Assembly (NCBI RefSeq): GCF_009792235.1
Contig: NZ_CP046973.1
Location: 3,844,001 to 3,908,000 of the forward strand
DNA: 64,000 bases
Direction: 5' to 3'
Source of the DNA: Microcystis aeruginosa FD4
Lineage (GTDB): Bacteria > Cyanobacteriota > Cyanobacteriia > Cyanobacteriales > Microcystaceae
The notes under the pieces were generated by a model. That model worked only from the letters and a program-made list of their open reading frames with translations, was not told the DNA's origin and did not search any database. This document shows, piece by piece, positions 7,853 through 15,367 of the stretch (positions within the stretch are counted from its first letter, which is position 1; each line of letters starts with the position of its first letter). Position numbers and translations under genes: made by a program.

Positions 7853-8936
7853 AGTACCTAGGCAAAATTAATTACATACTCGCCTCCAAAATTGTCCAGC
7901 ACTTTTTTAACGTAAGCGAGGAGGCTCTTTCGGTCTTTATAGGCGCTAAATTCAATCCATTCATATTTTAAAAATCGACCTAATATTTCAATTAAATTTA
8001 AATGAGGTGAATAAGTGGGCAACCAAAATATTTTCAAGTTTTTCTTTTCCCATTCCTCAAGTTTCTCCATAAATGCCTCGCTGGTATGAATGGAAGCTTG
8101 GTCAATTATTATGACGGTTTTTTTCTGTATATTTTGGCAATATTTATCCAGAAAATTAATAACTATCTCGCTAGTAACCGTTCCGACCTGTGTCTCATAA
8201 AATAATTGATTATCTCGTTTCATTATTCCTAAAATATTTAGTCTTTTACCTTCAATTGGTGGTAACTTTATCGTGGTTTTTTCTTCTTGCCAAGCGTAAG
8301 GAATACAAGGCTTTGAATCCCATCCCATTTCATCCAAATATCCTATCTCAATCTCTCCTCTTTTTTCCTGTTTTTTTAGTTCTTCTAAAATAGGTAGTTT
8401 GACCTCAAGCTCCCACTCATCAGGGGTTTTGGCGACCCCTCTTCTCACCCTTTTCCACCTCATGTTGATTTTTTTTATGAGTCTTTTTATCGTGTCTTTG
8501 CTTACGGTTAATTTCCATTCTTCTACAATTTTTATCTGGATTTTTTTTAAGCTTTTCGGTTCTTCTTTTACCCAGTCAATAACTTGTTGACCTTGTGCTT
8601 CTGTCAATTTAGGTTTTCTCCCTCTTCCTCGACGATTATAAAAACCAATTAGTTTTCTATCTTCCCAGGCCGTCAACCAATTATAGATGGTCTTTCTCGT
8701 AACTCCAAATATTCTGCTCAATTCTTCTATCGTGGTTCCCTGAAAACTTAAGAGTATACATTTCGCTCGCTCTCTTACTTGATGATGTTTACTAGCTCGA
8801 TAAATTCTCTCTAGCATTTTCTGGCTCTCGGGGTTTAGGTCTCTAATCAATCTCATTGTATTTTCCTGCTGCTTCGTTTTTTTATGTATTATACTTCTTA
8901 ATTTTTTATTTGGGTAATTAATTTTGCATGACTACT
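7853..8936 (-). mobile_element. IS630-family insertion sequence
   Basis: About 1084 bp, flanked by TA on both sides (7851-7852 and 8937-8938), the usual IS630/Tc1 target duplication. The terminal inverted repeats are imperfect, with a perfect 14-bp core GCAAAATTAATTAC about 10 bases in from each end. A solitary copy of this end lies at 53664-53690. Confidence 0.88.
7858..8856 (-). CDS. IS630-family transposase
   Basis: 332 residues in one frame. The N-terminus holds two helix-turn-helix units (TIEELSRIFGVTRKTIYNW, then a basic RRGRGRKPKLTEAQ linker). The DDE domain has the first Asp in YLDEMGW, the second in VIIIDQASIH, and the final Glu in SPHLNLIEILGRFLKYEW. The usual LNLIEIxWRFLK has Gly where Trp is common, but the frame is intact. 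The gene fills its element, starting about 80 bases inside the right inverted repeat. It is probably functional. Confidence 0.92.
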   Translation of the reverse strand: MRLIRDLNPESQKMLERIYRASKHHQVRERAKCILLSFQGTTIEELSRIFGVTRKTIYNWLTAWEDRKLIGFYNRRGRGRKPKLTEAQGQQVIDWVKEEPKSLKKIQIKIVEEWKLTVSKDTIKRLIKKINMRWKRVRRGVAKTPDEWELEVKLPILEELKKQEKRGEIEIGYLDEMGWDSKPCIPYAWQEEKTTIKLPPIEGKRLNILGIMKRDNQLFYETQVGTVTSEIVINFLDKYCQNIQKKTVIIIDQASIHTSEAFMEKLEEWEKKNLKIFWLPTYSPHLNLIEILGRFLKYEWIEFSAYKDRKSLLAYVKKVLDNFGGEYVINFA

Positions 8937-8967
8937 TATACGGATTGACATTTTTACCATTAACGTC

Positions 8968-9166
8968 TGGTTCTTCGGTTTGTGTTATGCAATGGACAGG
9001 GGTTATAAGGAATGGAACCTTTATTTAGAAAGACATTTGGCGATTTTTGTCAATTGCTTTTGATCTAGAGCGAACTAATCAATTAAGTCTCTTGCCAGAT
9101 AAAGATTTAGTCAATTTATGTCCCCCTATCGAACCATACCAAGTAACGAAGAACCTAACGTTTTAA
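8968..9166 (+). pseudogene. Repeated coding relic, copy 1
   Basis: Positions 8968-9082 match 60741-60854 with small indels. One plus frame here reads KDIWRFLSIAFDLERTNQ and continues to a stop at 9164-9166, which looks like a protein C-terminus with its upstream part missing. I do not recognise the family. It borders the IS630 element here and IS30 debris at the other site, so it may be remains of a gene eroded by IS activity or part of another mobile element. Confidence 0.45.
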
Positions 9167-9550
9167 CATCCAGACAAGCCAGAAGATGACACCGCTCATG
9201 CCACCGTAAAAAACCAGCAGCGTCTGAGAAAGGACGCTTCTTAACCAAGAATTGATCTGACTGGCTTCGCTGGATATATTCATAGAAAAATCGACTAATT
9301 CTGGGGGGGTTTGGCGAACTTCATCGTATTTTTTCCGAAAAAGTCGCTCTAATCTCAAAAAATAAGCATCAAGAAGCCAAAACATCACGATCGGATAGAC
9401 CAGAACGATATAATATCCATTGTTGGTGGTAGTTAGAGTCAATAAAGCCGTCACAACAGTAATGCACCACCCCTTGAGGGTACTAGAATTACTGGCCATT
9501 CGATCGATAACATTTTGAATAAATTCCAAATGCTTCAGTTTAGCTTCCAT
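9155..9550 (-). CDS. Small conserved membrane protein, divergent from the SEFIR gene
   Basis: 131 residues from the ATG at 9550, which has GAGGAG 8 bases upstream; a GTG at 9556 overlaps that site. The N-terminal amphipathic segment KLKHLEFIQNVIDRMASNSS is followed by KGW, two membrane helices (about 28-66), a charged loop LRLERLFRKKYDEVRQTPPE and a third helix near the C-terminus (VFYGGMSGVIFWLVWML). This pattern resembles a widespread family of small membrane proteins that I recall being annotated as RipA-type octameric, but I cannot confirm the name. It sits head to head with a SEFIR-domain membrane protein, which suggests the two may work together, perhaps as a pore and a sensor. Confidence 0.7.
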   Translation of the reverse strand: MEAKLKHLEFIQNVIDRMASNSSTLKGWCITVVTALLTLTTTNNGYYIVLVYPIVMFWLLDAYFLRLERLFRKKYDEVRQTPPELVDFSMNISSEASQINSWLRSVLSQTLLVFYGGMSGVIFWLVWMLKR

Positions 9551-9876
9551 CCTCACAACTCCTCAAGATTCTTAAATTTCAAAGATAAATAAAGATAAAT
9601 TTAGATTAGCGCAATCTAGTGGGACTTAGACAAAAAACAAATCGATAAAAGCCTCAACTCCGATCCCCGCTTGGGATTTACTTCGAGAAGCCCACAATCG
9701 CTGAAACCCAGATAGATCAAGGAAAATCATAAATCGAGGTTAACCCTTTGTCCCGTAATGGTTTGAGCCTTTTTTGCTGACCGAAAACGCCGAAGTCCCA
9801 CTAGAGAATTTACCCGATATCGAGTTCTTGGCTATACTGGAGGGCATGACTCCCATCCCTTAATCATCACTCGTCT
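9551..9876. other. Divergent promoter region with a 189-bp inverted-repeat-bounded segment
   Basis: A perfect 12-bp inverted pair, CTAGTGGGACTT at 9616-9627 and AAGTCCCACTAG at 9793-9804, bounds a 189-bp segment without coding potential. It could be a small non-autonomous element or an operator-like structure between the two divergent genes. Confidence 0.5.
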
Positions 9877-11175
9877 ATGTCTAATGGTGCCGCTCAACCG
9901 CCGAAGGTTTTTATTAGTTATAGTTGGGACTCGGAAACCCATCAAAACCGCGTGCTTGACCTAGCGAATCGTCTTCGCCGCGATGGTATTGACTGCAATA
10001 TTGACCTATACGAGACATCGCCACAGGTGGGATGGCCTCGCTGGATGTCCCACCAAATTAACAAGGCTCAATTTGTTCTGGTCGTCTGCACCGAAACGTA
10101 CCAGAAACGCTTTACAGGTCAAGAAGAACCAGGCAAAGGCAAAGGCGTTAATTGGGAGGGAACAATTATTAACCAATATCTCTACGATCAAATCGACAAC
10201 AATAAATTTATTCCCGTTATATTTTTCCCTCAAGATGCTCCCTATATTCCCGTTGAACTTCGTCGGATAACTTTTCATGTTCTAGATGAGCAAGGATATG
10301 AAAGACTCTACCGTCTCCTCACCGCTCAACCTCTCCATAAAAAACCTGAAGTAGGCAGTGTACGCCCGCTGCCTCCCCTTGAGGAAAAGCTGGTTCAGAC
10401 AATTCCCATCGGTCGAGATAGGCAAGAAAGTGCTGATTTAGCCTCAGACCGGCAGCGTCGGCTGAACGAGCTTTACAATGATGTGCGGCGAAAATATTAT
10501 AAAAGTAGGGATTGGTCGGCAGTTATTAACATCTTTGGGCAAATGCAGCCCGATTTTTTCGATCCCGATGGGTTGTATCGTCAAGCCAGGGAAGAACTCC
10601 GTAAGCAACAAAAAGACAAAGAGCAGCTCAGAAAACAACAAGAACAAAAAATCCAAGAAATTAAAAATCTCTATCAAAGAGGCAATGATTATTTCCAAAA
10701 TAACAATTGGTATCAAGCCCAACAGTGTTTCGGGGAGATTTTACACCGAGAACCAAACGGATATCTAGAGACCGTCAGACGGCTAGAACAAATACAACAA
10801 AAACAACAGGAGGCCACAAGGATAGCTTTGGCAGCAATAGTCGTCAGTTGGCTGATAACGATCCCCCTGGACAGTAGTCTATCGGGAGGGGGAACTCCCC
10901 TGGCCGGTGCGATTGGCGGTGGTTTAAGCGGTGGCATGATCTGGTGGCTATCACAGCAGCGACAATCTACTGGGGAAAATCGGAGAGTTCAATTCTTGTT
11001 ATTCTGTTTCGTCGGTCTGATCTTGGGGGGAATTTTAAAAGCCTTGCTACAAGCACTAACTCAAGATATGTCCCTATTCAACGGACTCGATCCGATCTTA
11101 ACCGCTTGCGCGGGTGCGATAATCGCTATAGGTTTACTGTTCTGGCAATATCCCGTCCCCAAACAACACCTATAG
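9877..11175 (+). CDS. SEFIR (TIR-like) domain protein with C-terminal membrane helices
   Basis: 432 residues. Residues 8-165 form a SEFIR domain: KVFISYSWDSETH, LRRDGIDCNIDLYE, GWPRWM, QFVLVVCTETYQKR and GVNWEGTIINQ are its conserved blocks. Residues 190-290 form charged coiled coil and a TPR-like segment (YNDVRRKYYKSRDW, YQRGNDYFQNNNW). Residues 310-425 contain about four membrane helices with small-residue-rich loops. SEFIR domains are TIR relatives that make homotypic contacts in signalling, and bacterial TIR/SEFIR proteins are often immune sensors or effectors. The membrane tail suggests action at the envelope. The small membrane protein gene lies divergently 326 bases away. Whether this protein has NADase activity cannot be told from sequence. 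Confidence 0.88.
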   Translation: MSNGAAQPPKVFISYSWDSETHQNRVLDLANRLRRDGIDCNIDLYETSPQVGWPRWMSHQINKAQFVLVVCTETYQKRFTGQEEPGKGKGVNWEGTIINQYLYDQIDNNKFIPVIFFPQDAPYIPVELRRITFHVLDEQGYERLYRLLTAQPLHKKPEVGSVRPLPPLEEKLVQTIPIGRDRQESADLASDRQRRLNELYNDVRRKYYKSRDWSAVINIFGQMQPDFFDPDGLYRQAREELRKQQKDKEQLRKQQEQKIQEIKNLYQRGNDYFQNNNWYQAQQCFGEILHREPNGYLETVRRLEQIQQKQQEATRIALAAIVVSWLITIPLDSSLSGGGTPLAGAIGGGLSGGMIWWLSQQRQSTGENRRVQFLLFCFVGLILGGILKALLQALTQDMSLFNGLDPILTACAGAIIAIGLLFWQYPVPKQHL

Positions 11176-11224
11176 CTTATCTTTCCTGCTAGAACAGGGT
11201 TTTTTCTGTTCTGACGCTATCGCC

Positions 11225-11304
11225 GCACAGTCTAAGCAATTAAGTGTTTCCGAAGTGCTGGGGGACTATATTAAAACCTTAGAAGAGCCGTCCTTTTAGG
11301 ACGG
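11225..11304 (+). other. Short gene-end relic with a CCGTCC/GGACGG hairpin
   Basis: A plus frame reads AQSKQLSVSEVLGDYIKTL and EEPSF before a TAG at 11297-11299. A 6-bp hairpin (11288-11293 with 11299-11304) overlaps the stop. A Glu-Glu-Pro-Ser-Phe end coinciding with such a hairpin is reminiscent of the right ends of IS200/IS605 elements, but too little remains to be sure. Confidence 0.25.
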
Positions 11305-11379
11305 GGAACCTTAAACCGAAATTTTCGGCAAATCCGATCGTGGCCGCCGAAGGGAATTTCATTATTCTCTGGCCGACTT

Positions 11380-11622
11380 TTAGCCATCAATACTGTCCAC
11401 CACGCTCAGAAAATCGTTGTGGATTAGCTCGGCGATAAAATTCTCCGGATCGGTGATAGGAACAGTAAGGCCTTGGGTGGCCACCATCTGTGCAGCCATC
11501 TGAGTCATGAATTCCTCTCTTGTTTCCGCCATTCTCCCCTGATATTGTTGTAACTTTTCCACCAATTCCAGTGGGGAATCGGCCACCAGTTTATCTCCCT
11601 CGCGGGTGACATAAATTGTCAT
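11380..11622 (-). CDS. Hypothetical 80-residue protein
   Basis: Begins at an ATG preceded by an excellent GGAGG ribosome site (about 8 bases upstream). The protein is acidic and mixed alpha/beta: MTIYVTREGDKLVADSPLEL, then an amphipathic helix rich in Gln, Met and Glu, then ITDPENFIAELIHNDFLSVV. No signal peptide or membrane segment. I do not recognise the family. The start and composition argue for a real gene. Neighbours are unrelated, so context gives no function. Confidence 0.6.
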   Translation of the reverse strand: MTIYVTREGDKLVADSPLELVEKLQQYQGRMAETREEFMTQMAAQMVATQGLTVPITDPENFIAELIHNDFLSVVDSIDG

Positions 11623-12017
11623 CTTTCCTACCTCCTAAATGATTGGGAACGAGAATTCGGCACTACTAAACCACTTCTTTTCTCGCTATCATTATTGCCA
11701 GTTAGTTAGTCCGGGCCTCGTCCGTCTTTCCCTGTTTCCATTATTTTTTCTGGCTTGTCGCCTGGTAATTATTATTATCGCCAAAATAAAAGGATAAATT
11801 TGTCAATCTTTGTAACGAAAAATCAAGAAAAACTGTTCTGACGGTATCGCCCCGAACCCTTCTGGGGAAATTTGTTACAATGAATACAAGGGGACTCCCT
11901 GAGCCAGATCCCATCCCTAGTAAAAAATTGGCCAGGTGGAGAGCGGAAGCCAATAGTTCCGATCGGGACGGCATTTGTCAGAGTTTCCCGCTTCCTTTAG
12001 TTTTAGGGGGAAAAGCC
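11623..12017. other. Intergenic region between two small hypothetical genes
   Basis: Open frames exist on both strands here (minus 11741-11974, and a plus-strand extension upstream of 12018), but neither has a ribosome site or protein-like composition. It holds the divergent upstream regions of the flanking genes; nothing else is seen. Confidence 0.4.
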
Positions 12018-12356
12018 ATGAAATCTGCCACATTATTATCGCCCGATCGACCGCTGCCAGAATTTCTCCGGTCAGCTATCCGAGAACGTTTTCCGGGGAA
12101 AGCGATCGATGATCTCAGCATCCGCTACTATGAAAGCGTCGAGGATGTGGGATGGGAGTATTTTAACGATCGGGTGTTGCCGGCCTGTAGCGATGAGCCT
12201 GTTGTCCGCTATCTTGGCCCGTTTATATCCTACGTCCGTCTAGGAGAAGCGTTAGTGTTGGATCGGCAAGACGGTCTTGTGGTTTACGAAACCGATCGAG
12301 ATGTTCCCTGTACGGAAACCGGCCCTTTCTGGTGGGTGACTCCTAAATCGCGCTGA
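12018..12356 (+). CDS. Hypothetical 112-residue protein
   Basis: The frame is open from 11880, but the ATG at 12018 is the better start because GGGGGAAAA precedes it and the upstream part looks non-coding. Sequence blocks are LPEFLRSAIRERFPGKAIDD, IRYYESVEDVGWEYFNDRV, LGPFISYVRLGEALVLDR and a C-terminal ETGPFWWVTPKSR. It has no membrane segment or signal. It is probably a small soluble domain of a family restricted to cyanobacteria. It lies convergent to the carotenoid genes and has no evident link with them. Confidence 0.6.
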   Translation: MKSATLLSPDRPLPEFLRSAIRERFPGKAIDDLSIRYYESVEDVGWEYFNDRVLPACSDEPVVRYLGPFISYVRLGEALVLDRQDGLVVYETDRDVPCTETGPFWWVTPKSR

Positions 12357-12449
12357 AAAACCCAACCCAAGTTAAGCAGCTCAATTGGGAAAACTTAATA
12401 GTCAAGACTCGACGGGTGGAGTCAGCAGGCGACAAAACCCGTCGAATTA

Positions 12450-13382
12450 TTATAACGCTTGCGATCGCAACCAAGCCACGGGTAGATAGAGCATTTTCTT
12501 GGGTAACGGCACGAAGGCACGACGGGCGAAGACATCGTAATTATTTGCTTCAATTACGTCTAAAATGCCTTGATATAGCAGTAAAGCCGCCCAAACCGGC
12601 CAACGGGAATCGGGATTAAGGGAGCGAATCCCCCTTTCGGCGGAATCGTAGTAATAACGGGCGCGCTCGATTTGGAAGCGCATTAACCCCTGCCAACGGT
12701 CATCATTAACCCCTTTGAGTAAATCGTCTTCGCTGTAGTTAAAACGCTCTAAATCCTCTAAAGGTAGATAAATCCGCCCACGATGGACATCTTCCCCCAC
12801 ATCCCGCAAAATATTGGTTAATTGATTGGCAATACCGAGATCGATCGCTTCTTCTTGCGGAATATAGACGCTTTGATTGCGTCGCCAAGGAGCCGAGCGA
12901 TCGCCATCTGCCAATCCTAACACCGCGCTGGACATTAACCCCACCGTCCCCGCCACCCGATAGCAGTACAGTTTTAGTTCATCAAAGGTTTGATAACGAC
13001 TGCGATAGAGATCCATCTGTTGTCCGGCGATCATATCCCGAAAGGGTTGGATATCCATGGGGAACTTTTCTAGAGTATCCACGAGAGCGACATCGGCATC
13101 CTCAAGGGCAACCCCAGAAAAGACGGTTTCTAGCTGTTTTTCCCATAAATCAAGGGTTTCAGCTGTAGTTAACCGGGCTTGCGGTCCATCGACCAGTTCA
13201 TCGGTACGACGACACCAGACATAAATTGCCCAGATCGCTTGACGTTTTGCTTTCGGCATCAGGAGAGTACCGAGATAAAACGTTTTAGAATACTTCTCTG
13301 TAATCCGGCGACAGAGTTCGTAGGACTCCGCAAGGGAGACGAGGGGTTTGCTGGGGTGGGTCGGTTTTGGCAATTGGAGCAT
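12450..13382 (-). CDS. crtB: 15-cis-phytoene synthase
   Basis: 310 residues, the usual length. It joins two geranylgeranyl diphosphates into phytoene, the first committed step of carotenoid synthesis. Both Asp-rich prenyl-diphosphate sites are visible: CRRTDELVDG (about 57-66) and LTNILRDVGEDVHRGRIYLP (about 190-209). YSKTFYLGTLLMP near the N-terminus is typical of the squalene/phytoene synthase family. The gene lies 105 bases downstream of crtP on the same strand, the conserved crtP-crtB order of cyanobacteria, so co-transcription is likely. Confidence 0.96.
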   Translation of the reverse strand: MLQLPKPTHPSKPLVSLAESYELCRRITEKYSKTFYLGTLLMPKAKRQAIWAIYVWCRRTDELVDGPQARLTTAETLDLWEKQLETVFSGVALEDADVALVDTLEKFPMDIQPFRDMIAGQQMDLYRSRYQTFDELKLYCYRVAGTVGLMSSAVLGLADGDRSAPWRRNQSVYIPQEEAIDLGIANQLTNILRDVGEDVHRGRIYLPLEDLERFNYSEDDLLKGVNDDRWQGLMRFQIERARYYYDSAERGIRSLNPDSRWPVWAALLLYQGILDVIEANNYDVFARRAFVPLPKKMLYLPVAWLRSQAL

Positions 13383-13487
13383 TCTGCTGGGGCGGAATGA
13401 TTGACTTAGATTAACGGCGAACTGTGGCTAATGATATAGCATTGTCTCACTCAAGGCCATTTTCGTCATTAGTCCCTAGCCAGAGAA

Positions 13488-14918
13488 TTAACGAGCGCTG
13501 GACACTGGTGTAGATTGGGTTTTATTCGGTTTTAGCGGTGCTGCGGGGTGATCTTTGCCGATCACTGCTGCCGCTAATTTCCCTGATAAAACCGCTCCTT
13601 CCATGCTTCCTAAATATTTTTGCATGGTATAGTCACCGGCGAGATAAAAATTCTCGATCGGAGTTTTCTGAGAAGGTCGATAAGCTTGTCGGCCAGGAGT
13701 GGCTTTATAAACCGATCGAGGAGTTTTCACCAGATGGTATTTTAACAATTGACTGGGATTATCGCCAGTAAAATGTTGGGGAAAGAGTTTTTCTAGTTCT
13801 TTCATCGTGGCGGCGATAATTTCTTCGTCGGATTTGCTAATCCAATCCTGAGCGGGAGCGAGAACTAATTCTAACATCGAGCGATCGGGGTTAGCGTATT
13901 CTTTACAGGTGTTGCTCATATCAGCATAAACACTGAGTAAGGGCGAACGGGAGAATAATAAATGATCGATGTCAGTTAGTTTGCGATCAAACCAGAGGTG
14001 TAAATTAATGACGGGAACTCCTTCTAATCCTTCTAATTTTTGAAAAAATTTATCTTCTTGCCAAGGTTTAGGCAGTAAGACTTTTAAGGGATCTACAGGC
14101 ATCGCAGATACATAAAGATCGGCTTCAAAAAGATAATCTTCCGCACCGTCTAAACCGCGCATTAAGAATGCTTTAACTGTGCCATTTTCATTTAAGAAAA
14201 TCTCTTTTAAAGGGGCATTTAAGCGCACTTCGCCACCTCTAGCACTGATGTAATCGACTAAAGGTTGGCAGAGTCTTTCCGTGGGTGAACCGTCGAGAAA
14301 GGCCATTTTTGAGCCGTTTTTCTCTTGTAAAAAGCGGTTGAGGGCTGTTAGTAGAATTGTGGCAGAAATCTCGTTAGGATCGATAAAGTTTAGTGCTTTC
14401 GACATAGCGATAAACACTTCTTTTTCTACCCTAGGGGGGATGTTTTGTTTCTCTAACCATTCCGACCAGGAATATTTATCCATCTCCTCGACGTAACTTT
14501 GACCTTTAACAATGGCAGGAATTAAACCGAGTCCAAATTTAATTTTTTCCTGCCAAGTTAACATATCATTATTGCGGAGAATGGCAACAATACCGTTAAT
14601 TGGGGCGGGAAGATCTGGGAAGTCAAACCGCGAATAAGTCCCCGGTTTTTCCGGCTGATTGAAGATCATCGAGTGTTCTTTCCACTGTAGGCGATCTTCT
14701 ATGCCTAATTCTTGGAATAATTGCAGCATATTGGGATAAGCGCCAAAGAAGATATGTAAACCGGTTTCGTACCAGTCCCCATCGGCATCTTTCCAAGCGG
14801 CAATTTTTCCCCCTAATACATCGCGACGTTCCAGTACGATGGGCGTATGTCCCGCATCGACAAGGTATTTCGCACAAGATAATCCGGCTAGTCCCGCACC
14901 AGCGATCGCAACTCGCAT
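13488..14918 (-). CDS. crtP: 15-cis-phytoene desaturase
   Basis: 476 residues. This plant-type desaturase converts phytoene to zeta-carotene using an FAD cofactor and plastoquinone as acceptor. The N-terminal dinucleotide-binding fold is MRVAIAGAGLAGLSCAKYL, followed by VLERRDVLGGKIAAW. The C-terminal flavin motif is YLAGDYTMQKYLGSMEGAVL. It acts at the thylakoid membrane, although no signal is present, as usual for the family. It is the first gene of a crtP-crtB pair. Confidence 0.96.
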   Translation of the reverse strand: MRVAIAGAGLAGLSCAKYLVDAGHTPIVLERRDVLGGKIAAWKDADGDWYETGLHIFFGAYPNMLQLFQELGIEDRLQWKEHSMIFNQPEKPGTYSRFDFPDLPAPINGIVAILRNNDMLTWQEKIKFGLGLIPAIVKGQSYVEEMDKYSWSEWLEKQNIPPRVEKEVFIAMSKALNFIDPNEISATILLTALNRFLQEKNGSKMAFLDGSPTERLCQPLVDYISARGGEVRLNAPLKEIFLNENGTVKAFLMRGLDGAEDYLFEADLYVSAMPVDPLKVLLPKPWQEDKFFQKLEGLEGVPVINLHLWFDRKLTDIDHLLFSRSPLLSVYADMSNTCKEYANPDRSMLELVLAPAQDWISKSDEEIIAATMKELEKLFPQHFTGDNPSQLLKYHLVKTPRSVYKATPGRQAYRPSQKTPIENFYLAGDYTMQKYLGSMEGAVLSGKLAAAVIGKDHPAAPLKPNKTQSTPVSSAR

Positions 14919-15004
14919 CGTTTCTTATCTACTCTCTAATGTCTTGTCTCTATCACATTCCCTATTATACTTCACATTTCGTTACATTTTTTTCAGATTA
15001 TCGA

Positions 15005-15300
15005 GAAGGCCGGAGTCAGGAGTCAGGAGTCAGGAGATAGGAGATAGGAGTCAGGAGATAGGAGTCAGGAGTCAGGAGTCAGGAGATAGGAGATAGGAGA
15101 TAGGAGATTATTTTATTTATTCTCCCCACACCCCACACCCCACACCCCACACCCCATTTCCCCATTTCCCCATTTCCCCATTTCCCCATTTCATAATTCA
15201 TAATTCCCCCTCCCCACTTCCTTGATAACTGATTACTGATAACTGATTACTGGTCACTGATAACTGCTGACTGGTCACTGATAACTGATAACTGATATTG
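15005..15300. repeat. Composite tract of 7-bp tandem repeats
   Basis: The region between crtP and the ATPase gene is built of successive arrays with period 7: GGAGTCA/GGAGATA units (about 15013-15107), CCCCACA units (15123-15155), CCCATTT units (15156-15190), ATTCATA units (15190-15205) and AACTGAT/TACTGAT units (15223-15297). Such heptamer arrays are common between cyanobacterial genes. Here several families abut each other. The rest of the 450-base gap holds the divergent promoters. Confidence 0.85.
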
Positions 15301-15367
15301 TGATATGTAATTAGCTTAACTCGCTCACCTTTTTAGTTCACGCGTACACCCTCTTTAATCGATCGCT

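Noticed and set aside
11741..11974. A 77-codon minus frame upstream of the gene at 12018
   Set aside because: No ribosome site and no protein-like conservation pattern; it mostly covers a promoter region.
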